Shown one piece after another: positions 1-8,700 of a stretch of DNA of 31,299 nucleotides. The DNA is from a virus. Location of the stretch: positions 1 to 31,299 of IMG/VR virus record IMGVR_UViG_3300030102_003854. The stretch is one strand, 5' to 3'. Numbering within the stretch: position 1 is the stretch's first letter; each line of letters opens with the position of its first letter. The notes beneath the pieces are model-generated. The model had not been told where the DNA came from. It made no database searches and saw only the letters and a program-made list of their open reading frames with translations. Made by a program: the position numbers and the translations under genes.

Positions 1-2
1 CA

Positions 3-584
3 CAAGGTCAATGCACCGAAAACTTAATTTTTACAAACCCATCAGTTCAATCAATAAACGTTGGTCCAAATATTAACGTAATCAACAACTTCAGAGAAAT
101 CATAATGAATAAAGTTGGTGATGATTACAGTGCAAACATTTACGAGACACAATATGACAGAGATGCACAACATCAAGTAAATACTCAAGAGGGTAGTTTT
201 ACTTTTGAATCATTTCATGGTTTTGATTCGATAACACCACAAGAATTACTGTATACAGATCCTTCTTATGCATTTGCAGCACCCATAAGTCGAAACGGTG
301 CTACGTTTTGGTGGTCACCATCAGGCACTAACTCTACTTTTATGGTGACTGTTGCTGTCTATTCTTTTGATGGCTCTCAAATGCTTGGTTATGTTGCATG
401 CTCAACTGGTGATAATGGTATGATTACAATTCCCGGACAATATTTGTCCAGATATCCATCAAGTTCACTTGTTGCTGTTCATCTTGCGAGACATAAAATT
501 CAAAATGTTTTGTGGGAGAGCAGGAATACGTTTGTTGAAACTCACATGGAGCATGAAGTTATTGGCACTGGATATATACAATAA
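3..584 (+). CDS. C-terminal part of a probable surface/secreted protein (5' truncated by window)
   Basis: The reading frame is open from base 3 with no stop upstream, so the gene starts left of the window; the first internal ATG is at 105 and lacks a good ribosome site. About 193 residues are visible. The second half is rich in aromatic, Ser, Thr and Gly residues and looks like alternating beta strands (FMVTVAVYSFDG, GYVACSTGDNG, SLVAVHLARH) ending in a short IGTGYIQ strand. This resembles beta-sandwich domains of extracellular lipoproteins, an impression from pattern only. In a phage it could be a fibre or surface-attachment protein; the family is not recognised. Confidence 0.6.
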   Translation, partial: QGQCTENLIFTNPSVQSINVGPNINVINNFREIIMNKVGDDYSANIYETQYDRDAQHQVNTQEGSFTFESFHGFDSITPQELLYTDPSYAFAAPISRNGATFWWSPSGTNSTFMVTVAVYSFDGSQMLGYVACSTGDNGMITIPGQYLSRYPSSSLVAVHLARHKIQNVLWESRNTFVETHMEHEVIGTGYIQ

Positions 585-610
585 AACATGTAAATCATAG
601 GGGATTATTG

Positions 611-763
611 ATGAGGAACATCAAAAGAGCAGTGAGAAGATCGAGAAACTCATCTGAATTCTACTTATTAAGTAGGAGGAAAAAAGACATGAAAAAAGAT
701 CAAAAAGAACCTTGTCCAGTGTGTGAATGTTCACCCTGTGATTGTCACTGGGGAGACCAGTGA
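611..763 (+). CDS. Cys-rich microprotein (50 aa, or 24 aa from internal start)
   Basis: The open frame from ATG 611 encodes 50 residues: a very basic N-terminal half (RRSRNSSE, SRRKK), then a tail CPVCECSPCDCHWGD with five cysteines and a histidine in 13 residues. AGGGGA precedes the 611 start by about 6 nt, but a better AGGAGG at 674-679 sits 9 nt before an in-frame ATG at 689, which would give a 24-residue Cys-rich peptide alone. The cysteine spacing suggests metal binding. Its stop overlaps the GTG start of the next gene at 760. Function unknown. Confidence 0.5.
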   Translation: MRNIKRAVRRSRNSSEFYLLSRRKKDMKKDQKEPCPVCECSPCDCHWGDQ

Positions 764-990
764 ACATAAGCCCTCGACTTCGCTGTGAAGTCGGGGATCT
801 AGTTGTCGTAGTTGTAGGCCCTGATATATTAATGATCAATCGCTTTTTAAATAAAATATGCATTGTCATTAAGGTTTACCCACCAGATTACTTCGACGAT
901 GAGCAATTAATAACAGGTTTTCATTACAGAATATCAGATATCAGCGGAGCAGAGATTGATGTATGGTGTACTGAGGTAAGAAAAATATAA
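760..990 (+). CDS. GDLV-family small protein (SH3/KOW-like)
   Basis: A 76-residue protein that carries the EVGDLVVVV signature near its N-terminus, followed by a hydrophobic strand (ICIVIKVYPP) and a C-terminal strand (EIDVWCTEV). This is the layout of the family repeated more than 20 times further right. The GTG start at 760 overlaps the preceding stop by 4 nt (GTGA) and has GGGGAG just upstream; a TTG at 742 in the same frame is less likely. The fold is probably a small beta barrel; function unknown. Confidence 0.65.
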   Translation: MNISPRLRCEVGDLVVVVVGPDILMINRFLNKICIVIKVYPPDYFDDEQLITGFHYRISDISGAEIDVWCTEVRKI

Positions 991-1307
991 TGTCAGAAAG
1001 ATTATACAATTCATATAGGCACTTAATGTCTGAACATCTAACTGTTTTTGAATGCCCAAAGGGTTGGGAACCTATACTAGAATGCTTCTTAGAATTTGTG
1101 GAGCAAGATTGTATTATATCTGCTTCCGAAACAAAAATAATTGAAGTAAAGAGAATAAACAATACTCTTGTGATATATGTTGAGCATGCCCCTGATTATA
1201 TCTGGCATCGAACATATTTTTGTGGAGCATTGACAGAGAAGTATTGCCCTATGACTGGGGCACCAATAACAACTTTCAAAAACACGGAGGAAACATGGAA
1301 AGTTTAG
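990..1307 (+). CDS. Hypothetical protein with C-terminal Cys cluster
   Basis: A 105-residue protein whose ATG shares one base with the preceding TAA. The layout is ECPKGWEPIL, then ETKIIEVKRINNTLVIYVEHA, then a Cys-containing end (YFCGALTEKYCPMTG). This resembles a widespread phage/bacterial small-protein pattern of GW-x-PL, a KEKFG-LR-Y-like strand and a terminal metal-binding CxxC, but here the cysteines are spaced C-x7-C. The resemblance is from memory of the pattern. Function unknown. Confidence 0.6.
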   Translation: MSERLYNSYRHLMSEHLTVFECPKGWEPILECFLEFVEQDCIISASETKIIEVKRINNTLVIYVEHAPDYIWHRTYFCGALTEKYCPMTGAPITTFKNTEETWKV

Positions 1308-1561
1308 AGATGATTATGGACGGATATTACTCCGCCCTTTACTGGCGAGCGTTCTTTTATGGAATGCTTATACCGTCATTGGTGTATATGGTATTTACAT
1401 ATTTCACGCATAGGATGATAAGAAGACATTTTGCGAGATTTGAAACACAAATCAGGGATGCCTACAATGAATTATTAATTAAAGATCTTGAAAGCCAAGC
1501 AGAATTTCTTAAAGAGATGAATGATGCCATGAGGGAAGAGAGAGAGGAAAATGGCATATAG
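1295..1561 (+). CDS. Single-pass membrane protein with coiled-coil tail
   Basis: The start is ATG 1295 with CGGAGG 5 nt upstream, not the upstream TTG. The 88 residues contain one membrane segment (about 20-39, AFFYGMLIPSLVYMVFTYF), a basic stop-transfer stretch (HRMIRRHFAR), then a charged helix likely to form a coiled coil (about 45-85). The last 13 nt of the preceding gene overlap its start. Small bitopic phage proteins of this type can be holins, spanin parts or membrane anchors; nothing here decides between them. Confidence 0.6.
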   Translation: MESLEMIMDGYYSALYWRAFFYGMLIPSLVYMVFTYFTHRMIRRHFARFETQIRDAYNELLIKDLESQAEFLKEMNDAMREEREENGI

Positions 1562-1739
1562 GGCTTATGAAAAAGGAGATCTGGTAATACATAGGGCAGA
1601 CTATCACCTACCTGGTTTTGGAATAGGTGTTGTGTTATCATATAACCGTTGGCATGGTCTTTACGAGGTCTGGTGGCCACAAAAAGAATGTATCAAACAC
1701 CATGCCTATGACATCTTGACAAAATTGGAGGAAAAGTGA
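1551..1739 (+). CDS. GDLV-family small protein
   Basis: A 62-residue protein with YEKGDLVIHR at its start, GIGVVLSYN in the middle and YEVWWPQKECI near the end, the three-strand pattern shared with the accessory-region family. It overlaps its upstream neighbour by 11 nt and the next gene by 4 nt (GTGA), indicating translational coupling. Function unknown. Confidence 0.65.
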   Translation: MAYRAYEKGDLVIHRADYHLPGFGIGVVLSYNRWHGLYEVWWPQKECIKHHAYDILTKLEEK

Positions 1740-2230
1740 ATCAACCATCGTATGTGGGTTTTGATGAGAAAAGTTATGCTTGGAAAGCGGACATTGATTA
1801 TCGGGACAACCCACACCTTTATCGTGTTGGTCGAGGGCAACAAGGGGTGTTAACTTGCGAACCCTACAAAAGCGAGATAGTTCAGCATTGGCGATTTAAG
1901 ACTCCAGAATTAGCGCAGCGCTCGAGCCAAAAAATTCTTGCTTTATTCTATAAATACCTAGAAAACGACGATTTCGTGGGGGCCGACATGGCCAAAAAGT
2001 TTCTTCACATGGGATACACACGATCCAGACGGTATGCTAACCACAGATCAGGAAAGAAATGGACAAAAGAATCTGGCAACTGGGAGGTTTTACCACAAGA
2101 GCCGGATGCGATGACCTGCGCCAAAGCCGAGTCTGCCGAGATATTTAAGGTTGCGTGGAAAGAAGCAAGAGAAAATATTACATACTTGAGACTTAAAAAG
2201 CGGCATAAGAAAATTCATGAGTCTAGTTAA
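1736..2230 (+). CDS. DUF4385 family protein
   Basis: The 164-residue sequence matches the conserved core of DUF4385: DYRDNPHLYRVGRGQQGVL, EPYKSEIVQHWRFKTPE, DFVGADMAKKFLHMGYTR, RRYANHRSGKKW and a C-terminal KAESAEIFKVAWKEAR...YLRLKK helix. The family occurs in bacteria and their phages and has no established biochemical function. The GTG start at 1736 is preceded by GGAGG within the upstream gene, which it overlaps by 4 nt. Length is normal for the family. Confidence 0.85.
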   Translation: MNQPSYVGFDEKSYAWKADIDYRDNPHLYRVGRGQQGVLTCEPYKSEIVQHWRFKTPELAQRSSQKILALFYKYLENDDFVGADMAKKFLHMGYTRSRRYANHRSGKKWTKESGNWEVLPQEPDAMTCAKAESAEIFKVAWKEARENITYLRLKKRHKKIHESS

Positions 2231-2269
2231 AAGACTCAAAGTAAAATTTGCAATAATAAGGAGTCGCTT

Positions 2270-2350
2270 ATGATCGAGTTTAATCTTATATTATTTCTGG
2301 CTATGGCAGCGAGTGCTACGTGGTTCTATAGATATTACGGTAACAAGTAA
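2270..2350 (+). CDS. Tiny membrane peptide (26 aa)
   Basis: ATG 2270 preceded by AAGGAG at a 7-nt spacing opens a 26-codon frame ending at 2350. The peptide has a hydrophobic core (NLILFLAMAASATWF) followed by RYYGNK, a classic single membrane helix with a positively charged cytoplasmic end. It lies between DUF4385 and another membrane/coiled-coil gene. A lysis-related role is possible but unsupported. Confidence 0.5.
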   Translation: MIEFNLILFLAMAASATWFYRYYGNK

Positions 2351-2381
2351 CTAATTAGTATGAATCATGGAGGATTTATGA

Positions 2382-2654
2382 ATGGAGGCTATAATTGAGG
2401 GCTTGGCCCAATACGGTCCGCTTGGTTTATGGACGGCATCACTGCTGTGGATGAACTGGCAACAGCGCAAAGATGCGGAAGCAGATGAGCAACGTGCTGC
2501 TGAAACGCTTCGCTACCATCAAGATAAAATCGTTGAAAAACTAAACGATCAAGAGATACTACTCGAAAAGGCACTGGACAAACTAGATGCGGGTCTTGGT
2601 GCAATGAGAGAAAAGTACGCCGAAGACAGAATGCTTCGCATGAAAAACCAGTAA
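2382..2654 (+). CDS. Holin-like membrane/coiled-coil protein
   Basis: A 90-residue protein with a short hydrophobic N-terminal segment (about 10-25, YGPLGLWTASLLWMNW) followed by a long charged helix (26-85). This layout resembles BhlA/UviB-type holin-like proteins. A GGAGGA site 7 nt upstream supports ATG 2382; the ATG at 2378 in another frame closes after six codons. It ends the first gene cluster; the next unit has its own promoter. Holin is a guess based on layout, and the endolysin is not adjacent. Confidence 0.5.
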   Translation: MEAIIEGLAQYGPLGLWTASLLWMNWQQRKDAEADEQRAAETLRYHQDKIVEKLNDQEILLEKALDKLDAGLGAMREKYAEDRMLRMKNQ

Positions 2655-2681
2655 ATAAAACAAAAAACACGCTCACGCTCC

Positions 2682-2710
2682 TTGACAAATGTTGGGGGGC
2701 GTGTTATGTT
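2682..2710 (+). promoter_or_regulatory. Promoter with -35 inside an inverted repeat
   Basis: TTGACA (2682-2687), 17-nt spacer, TATGTT (2705-2710) with TG just upstream of the -10. Inverted-repeat arms CACGCTCC (2674-2681) and GGGGCGTG (2696-2703, one G:T pair) flank the -35. It serves the gene at 2742. Confidence 0.8.
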
Positions 2711-2741
2711 ATTTATATGTTCAAAACAACAGGAGGAGAAC

Positions 2742-3335
2742 ATGTTAGATAACGTTCAAATAGCAACAATGGAAGCTGCTTTGGAGGACTTGTTTGAAAT
2801 TGCAAGAGACTCTGGAGTAAACATTTTGCATAATTATAAGTGGCGAGAGATCCTGCAAATTCGATCCCTTAATCAAATTGGCGTAAAAGCTGAGGCTGTG
2901 CCGGGAGTTGAAGGAGCGGATTTCACAACTCCAAAGTATCCTATAGGAGAACTTAAGTCTGCTAGGATTCTAAAAACAAAAGAGGGATTTTTAAGCAAAG
3001 GAATTACGTTTGAGTTTGATAAGCAAAAAGATCCGCTTCGTAGAAAACAAACTCTTAAAAACGATTGTCACTTTTACTCTTACTTTGATGGCACCCAAGA
3101 GGTTGCTCAAGTTATGGTTCGAGACAAACGAACAAAAGAAAAGTTCAGTTTATTGGCTGAACAAAAACAAAAAGCTTTTGTTACAAAGTGGCAGAAAAAA
3201 GAAGCCGAGGGTAAAAGAGTAAGAGATACAATAAAGTTTACTTATCATGACTTTATTAAGATGCCACACGCAGAGTTCTATGCTCAAGGCAAAAGAATCA
3301 GTAAACAAGAATTTATGAAATTGTTTGGCGATTGA
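2742..3335 (+). CDS. Putative PD-(D/E)XK nuclease-like protein
   Basis: A 197-residue soluble protein starting at ATG 2742 behind AGGAGG. Residues 59-72 (ADFTTPKYPIGELK) give Asp60-x9-Glu70-Leu-Lys72, the spacing of the catalytic core of PD-(D/E)XK nucleases, followed by strands (GITFEFDKQK, VAQVMVRDKR). This could be a restriction-type or repair nuclease, but the assignment rests on a short motif. It is the sole gene of its unit, with its own inverted-repeat promoter, and is AT-rich compared with dnaE. The C-terminal half is Lys-rich and may bind DNA. Confidence 0.5.
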   Translation: MLDNVQIATMEAALEDLFEIARDSGVNILHNYKWREILQIRSLNQIGVKAEAVPGVEGADFTTPKYPIGELKSARILKTKEGFLSKGITFEFDKQKDPLRRKQTLKNDCHFYSYFDGTQEVAQVMVRDKRTKEKFSLLAEQKQKAFVTKWQKKEAEGKRVRDTIKFTYHDFIKMPHAEFYAQGKRISKQEFMKLFGD

Positions 3336-3336
3336 C

Positions 3337-3364
3337 TTGACAAAAATCAATAACGTGATACATT
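3337..3364 (+). promoter_or_regulatory. Sigma70-like promoter of uvdE
   Basis: TTGACA (3337-3342), 16-nt spacer, extended -10 TGATACATT (TACATT at 3359-3364). The predicted start of transcription is only about 10 nt before the uvdE start codon, so the leader is very short. Confidence 0.8.
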
Positions 3365-3381
3365 AAGTTCATGGAGGACAA

Positions 3382-4302
3382 ATGAATTATCAACTTGGTT
3401 ATGCGTGCATCAATATGGAACTATCTGGTCTAAAGCCAAAGGTTTCAACCAACCGTACAATGCGCAAGAAAACTTTTCAAGAGAAAGGCATCAGTTATGC
3501 ATCGGAACTAATTACCCAGAACGTAAAGGACTTAAAGACAATCCTTGAGTGGAATGTTGCTAACAACATCACATTCTTCCGGATGTCATCCGAGATATTC
3601 CCTTGGGCATCTGAGTATGCCCTTGAGGATCTTCCTGAGTTTGATCTGATCGAGGAGACTCTTTTTAATTGTGGTTTGTACGCAGAAGAACATGGCATTC
3701 GCCTAACAATGCACCCTGGGCCATTCAACAAACTTTGTTCTCCTAACGAGCAGGTTGTTCTCAATACCATTCGCGATCTTGAGATTCATGGTCGTCTTAT
3801 GGACTTGTTGTGTCAACCACGTACACCGCAAGCTAAACTAAACATTCATGTAGGAGGAGCATACAATGATAAACCTATGGCCCTTGGCAATTTTTGCCGG
3901 AACTTCGGTCGATTATCAGAGTCTGTACGGTCTCGACTGACTGTAGAGAATGACGATAAAGAAAGCCTATACTCAACCAAAGAGTTGTATGATGGTATAT
4001 TCAAAGAATTAGGCATCCCCATCGTGCATGACTATCACCATCACACTATGTGTACCGGTGGTCTGTCACAACAGGATGCCGTTGAGTTGGCTCTTCAAAC
4101 TTGGGGCGATGTCGTCCCTGTCGTTCACTACAGTCAGTCTCGTGCTGTCGAACACAACGATCCCAAGATCAAGCCCCAAGCACACAGTGACTCTTACTGG
4201 GAACCAATTGATACCTTTGGTCACCGTATGGACATTATGCTTGAGTGCAAGCACAAGGAGATTGGTTTGTTCAAGATGCGAGAACTTATGCAACAAAATT
4301 AA
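3382..4302 (+). CDS. uvsE: UV damage endonuclease UvdE
   Basis: A 306-residue TIM-barrel endonuclease that nicks DNA 5' of UV photoproducts and some abasic sites, starting an alternative excision repair. The family signatures appear in order: LGYACIN at the N-terminus, FFRMSSEIFPW, LTMHPGPF, NIHVGGAYNDK, LTVENDD, IVHDYHHH, VVHYSQSR and DIMLECKHKE. The His, Glu and Asp residues in these blocks are the metal ligands in characterised homologues. Length is normal. It is a single-gene unit with a GGAGG ribosome site. UvdE gives a marine or surface phage light-damage repair independent of the host. Confidence 0.93.
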   Translation: MNYQLGYACINMELSGLKPKVSTNRTMRKKTFQEKGISYASELITQNVKDLKTILEWNVANNITFFRMSSEIFPWASEYALEDLPEFDLIEETLFNCGLYAEEHGIRLTMHPGPFNKLCSPNEQVVLNTIRDLEIHGRLMDLLCQPRTPQAKLNIHVGGAYNDKPMALGNFCRNFGRLSESVRSRLTVENDDKESLYSTKELYDGIFKELGIPIVHDYHHHTMCTGGLSQQDAVELALQTWGDVVPVVHYSQSRAVEHNDPKIKPQAHSDSYWEPIDTFGHRMDIMLECKHKEIGLFKMRELMQQN

Positions 4303-4321
4303 AAAAAACTTACACACGCCC

Positions 4322-4350
4322 TTGACAGATGTTGAGTGGCGTGTTATATT
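4322..4350 (+). promoter_or_regulatory. Promoter with -35 inside an inverted repeat
   Basis: TTGACA (4322-4327), 17-nt spacer, TATATT (4345-4350). Perfect 7-bp arms ACACGCC (4314-4320) and GGCGTGT (4338-4344) flank the -35. It drives the DUF262 gene. Confidence 0.85.
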
Positions 4351-4354
4351 ATAC

Positions 4355-4371
4355 TTGTAGTTAAACTACAA
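4355..4371. promoter_or_regulatory. Perfect palindrome at predicted transcription start
   Basis: TTGTAGTT (4355-4362) and AACTACAA (4364-4371) are perfect inverted repeats around one central base. The site begins 5 nt after the -10 box, so it covers the expected +1. It could be a repressor operator or a 5' RNA hairpin protecting the DUF262 mRNA. Confidence 0.5.
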
Positions 4372-4433
4372 AATTAATTAATCATTTGAAAGTATGAAGA
4401 TGGTTAATGCTCATAAAATACAAGGAGAAAAAA

Positions 4434-5642
4434 ATGAGTAAAAATGTTACATTAAAACACTTTGTTGAAGATATTCTTCCAACAATTTACGTTGACAGAA
4501 GTTTTCAACGTAAAGCATGTTGGTCTGATGATTCTTGTAGAAGCTTTATCGTTTCTGCCAACAAAAACCATGCGCCTTACCCAATTGTGGTCTCAGACGT
4601 AAAATCAGGGATTAAAAAAAGCCAGCAAGTTCACGATAAAAATAGCGAAGAACAATATACAAAAGCTAGTTTGCAAAACTTCAATTACATTTCGCTAGAT
4701 GGTCAAAATAGAGCCGTTGCTTTAAAAAGGCTACTCAATAATCAAATAACATTATCAGGTGATTTTATTGATGCTGATGGAAAACAAGTTAGAGTTTCAA
4801 ATAAATTTTATCGTGATTTACCTGATAGGCTAAGGGATGCCCTTAGAGATATAAGAATTGAACTTAATAGTATTGATGGAGTTTTGTATAGTGAGTTACA
4901 CGAGGTTTTCATAAATATCAATTCAGGAGAAGCACTTTCAAGACAAGAGAAGAGAAATGCATTTTCAACACCAATTTCCTCCTTTATAAGAGAAACGTCT
5001 GAAGATACACTATTTTCTTCAATGTATTTGAGGATTAGTGGTCAAGATGAGAGAAAAGTTCTTAGATCGATGGATGCCGAGTGGTTGCTAAAAGCATATC
5101 TTGCATGCTTACCAGAAACAAAAAGCAATAATTACTTCAAAGGATTTGGTAAACCTGACATAATGGACGAGTTTTATTTACTTGGAACACCCAATAGGTG
5201 TGGTAATTATACCCCAGAACAATACTCTGAGTCTCATAAAAACAGGTTTATGAAAATATTGACCCTAATTGATCAAATCACCTCTGAAGTGTCAATTATT
5301 CCTGCCAAAATGTGGTGGCTGAGTTTATATGTCGCTGAATATTTAATTGACAACAATATCTTTGTTTCTGATTACGGTAAACTTTACAAAGTGATGAAAA
5401 ACATTGATAAAACTTTGCAAGATAATTCTAGAAAAACACACTCAAGTGACATTGAAAAGTGGGAAAAACAAGGTAAACAAATCTCACAAGAACCAAGCAA
5501 GACAGATTATTATTTCTGGTGGACATCACAACCTGGTGATATGAAAAGAGTTCAAAAAAGAAAAAAAGCTTTCTTTAAAAAACTTATTAGAAATAAAAAA
5601 TTCTTAGAACTAAACAAACAGCAATTACAATTGCAATTGTAA
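4434..5642 (+). CDS. DUF262 (ParB/GmrS-N-like) protein
   Basis: The start is ATG 4434 with AAGGAG 6 nt upstream. The 402-residue protein has the DUF262 N-terminal signatures: YVDRSFQRKACW (19-30; family xxYQRxxxW) and ISLDGQNRAVALKRLL (86-101; family DGQQR), then an LPxRLRD segment. DUF262 domains form the nucleotide-handling half of GmrSD-type and SspE-type DNA restriction systems and also occur alone. No DUF1524/HNH nuclease domain is visible at the C-terminus; it ends in a Lys/Gln-rich helix. The gene is clearly more AT-rich than dnaE beside it, suggesting separate acquisition. Confidence 0.75.
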   Translation: MSKNVTLKHFVEDILPTIYVDRSFQRKACWSDDSCRSFIVSANKNHAPYPIVVSDVKSGIKKSQQVHDKNSEEQYTKASLQNFNYISLDGQNRAVALKRLLNNQITLSGDFIDADGKQVRVSNKFYRDLPDRLRDALRDIRIELNSIDGVLYSELHEVFININSGEALSRQEKRNAFSTPISSFIRETSEDTLFSSMYLRISGQDERKVLRSMDAEWLLKAYLACLPETKSNNYFKGFGKPDIMDEFYLLGTPNRCGNYTPEQYSESHKNRFMKILTLIDQITSEVSIIPAKMWWLSLYVAEYLIDNNIFVSDYGKLYKVMKNIDKTLQDNSRKTHSSDIEKWEKQGKQISQEPSKTDYYFWWTSQPGDMKRVQKRKKAFFKKLIRNKKFLELNKQQLQLQL

Positions 5643-5660
5643 AAAACTTACGCACGGCCC

Positions 5661-5689
5661 TTGACAAATGTCTTGGGTCGTGTTACTTT
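5661..5689 (+). promoter_or_regulatory. dnaE promoter with -35 inside an inverted repeat
   Basis: TTGACA (5661-5666), 17-nt spacer, TACTTT (5684-5689). Arms CACGGCCC (5653-5660) and GGGTCGTG (5675-5682, one G:T pair) bracket the -35 and spacer start. Confidence 0.8.
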
Positions 5690-5707
5690 ATATCACGGAG
5701 GAAAACT

Positions 5708-8700
5708 ATGGAAAAAATTAATTTTGTTGGACTACATGCTCATTCTGGTGTTGGGTCACCATTTGACGGATTTGGTTATCCGCAAGAGCATATGGACTTT
5801 GCTTATGAGAATGGCTCTGAAGCGTTGGCATTGACCGACCACGGGAACATGAACGGCTTTGCCTATCAGGTTCTTCACGCCAAGCGTATGAAGAAGCAAG
5901 GCAAGAACTTCAAGCCCATCTTTGGTGTTGAAGCATACTTCATCGAGTCTCTTGATGATTGGAAAGTCAAGTTGGAGGAATACAAAGCCGACAAGGTTAA
6001 GTCAAAGCAGATTGATAACGCACGTTCTGGAACTACGGTTGAAAACGAAGCAGAGTCAAAGTCTGCGACCAAACACGACATCAATCGCAAGAGACACCTT
6101 GTGCTTGTGGCAATGAACCAGACTGGCTTGAACAACATCTTTAAGTTGGTGTCTACGTCTTATTCGGGTGATTACTTCTATCGTAAGCCACGTATTGACT
6201 TTGAACTTCTCAAAGAACACAACGAAGGCATCATCGCCATGTCTGCGTGTCTTGGTGGTGTGTATGCTGGTTGTTACTGGCAGAATAGAGAGCAGGGTGA
6301 AGAAGCCGTACTTCAATGTATGCGTGAGATGACCACCAAGATGATGGACATCTTTGGTGACCGTTGGTACGGTGAACTGCAATGGAACGGTATCGCAGAG
6401 CAACACGAACTAAACCAATACATTATCAAAATGCACGAGGAGTTCGGTATTCGACTCGTATCCACCTGTGACTCTCACTATCCTAACCCAACTGCTTGGC
6501 AAGACCGTGAACTTTATAAGCGGATTGGCTGGCTTGGGAAAGGTGCGCCCGAGTGGCTTGACAACAACATCCCCGACCACATTGACGAAATGGAATACGA
6601 ACTGTATCCAAAGAACGGTGAACAAATGTGGGAGGACTACTTAAAATATTCTAAACAATGTGGAGTTGAATATAATGATGACCTTATACTACAATCTTTT
6701 GAAGAGACACATAGGATTGCTTTTGACAGAATTGAAGACTTTATCCCAGACAATACTGTCCGCTTACCTGACTTTGTCGTGCCTGCTGGCCACACCGCTG
6801 ATAATTATCTATCACAGTTGGCTTTCGAGGGTCTTCTCAGAATCCTTGAACGAAGAGGAACTAAAGATGCTGAGGGAGTGCTTGAACTTTACAATGACCG
6901 CCTCAGTCATGAACTTTCTGTTATTTCTGACCGTGGTTTTAGTCGCTACTTTCTTACTATGAAAGCAATCGTTGACAAGACTGACGAGGTACAACTCGCT
7001 GGTCCCGGTCGTGGTTCTGCTGCTGGTTCTCTTGTGGCTTATGCACTTGGCATTACACAGGTTGATCCTATCAAATACGGACTGCTGTTCTCTCGTTTCC
7101 TACGAGCGGATGCAACTGACTATCCTGATATTGATTTTGACGTGTCTGACCCGATGATACTCAAAGAAAAGTTAATTGAGGAGTGGGGTTCGAATACTGT
7201 TGTGCCTATCTCTAACTTCAATACGCTACAACTACGTTCTCTTATAAAGGACATATCTAAGTTCTACGACATCCCTTTTACTGAGGTAAACAAAGTGACT
7301 GCTGTGATGATGCGTGAAGCGACAGGCCCTGCTAAGAAGCGCAGAGGCATGAAAGCAGGTATGTACACTCCCAACTTTGAAGAGGTATGTGAGTTTTCAC
7401 CTACGCTTCAAGCATTCTTCCGTCAGTATCCTCGTGTCAAATCTCACGTTGAGGGCTTGATGGGTCAGATCCGCTCAACCTCTCGTCATGCTGGTGGTGT
7501 GGTTATTGGTGAGCAACTAGACCAGTTCATGCCATTGATTGCATCTAAGGGTGTCCGACAGACTCCTTGGTCCGAGGGGCAGAACGTCCGTCAATTAGAG
7601 CCAATGGGCTTCATTAAGTTTGATATTCTTGGCCTTGCAACACTGAGAATGATGGAAGAGTGTATCCGTAGAATACTTCAACGTCATCACGGCGTTGAGA
7701 ACCCTACCTTCGCAGATATCAAGGAGTACTACGATACTACCCTGCACCCGGACGTAGTAGACCTACACGACCAAGAAGTCTATAAGAATATCTTTCATGA
7801 TGGAAAGTGGATTGGGATCTTTCAGTTTGCTGAGAAAGGTGCGCAGAAGTTTGCGACCAAGGTTCAACCTAAGTCTATTGTTGATATTTCTGCTATCACA
7901 TCTATCTTTCGTCCCGGCCCTTTATCGGCTGGTGTTCATAACGATTATGTCGAGGCTGTACGTGATCCGCTATCAATCCGTTACGAGAATGAAATCATGG
8001 AAGAATTTACGAGTGAAACTCACGGTTTCCTCATCTTCCAAGAGCAGATTGCTTTGTTGGCTCACCATCTAGGTAAAGACTTGGATCTTGATGATGCTAA
8101 CCTGCTACGGAAACTTCTCACAAAGAAAGGTCTTGATCCTGCAAAGGAAGCAAAAAAGGAAGAGATATACAGCAAGTTTGTTGCTGGTTGTGTTGAGAAA
8201 GGCATGACCGAAGATATGGCAGATGAACTGTGGCAGAAGTTTGAATACTTCTCTGGTTACGGCTTTAACAAGTCTCACGCCGTGTCTTACTCGCTTGTGT
8301 CTTATCAGTGCGCTTGGCTTGCAACCTATTACAATGCTGAATGGTGCTGTGCTTTCTTGGACAAGGAACCGGAGACAAGAAAAGAAAAAGCAATCAACCT
8401 CGTGAAAGCACAAGGATATAACGTGAAGCCATTGAACATTAACACTTCAGGTCGTAATTGGGATATACTTGATAACTCTACTCTTGTTGCTCCCCTTACA
8501 ACAATCAAAGGCCTAGGTGATGCAGCCATAGATGAGATCTTAGAGAAGCGTCCTTTCACCTCAGTAGAGGACTTATTGTTCGACAAGGGTGTAGTGGCTC
8601 GGAAACTAAACAAGAAGTCTCTGGACGCTTTATGTCGCTCTAACGCAATGACTGATTTGATTGATGAACGCTTCAGTGGGTCCAAGCACTTCTGGTCTGC

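Noticed and set aside
1716-1745. TTGACA at 1716 as another promoter.
   Set aside because: No acceptable -10 hexamer lies 16-18 nt downstream and it is inside coding sequence; other intragenic TTGACA (for example near 5346) fail in the same way.
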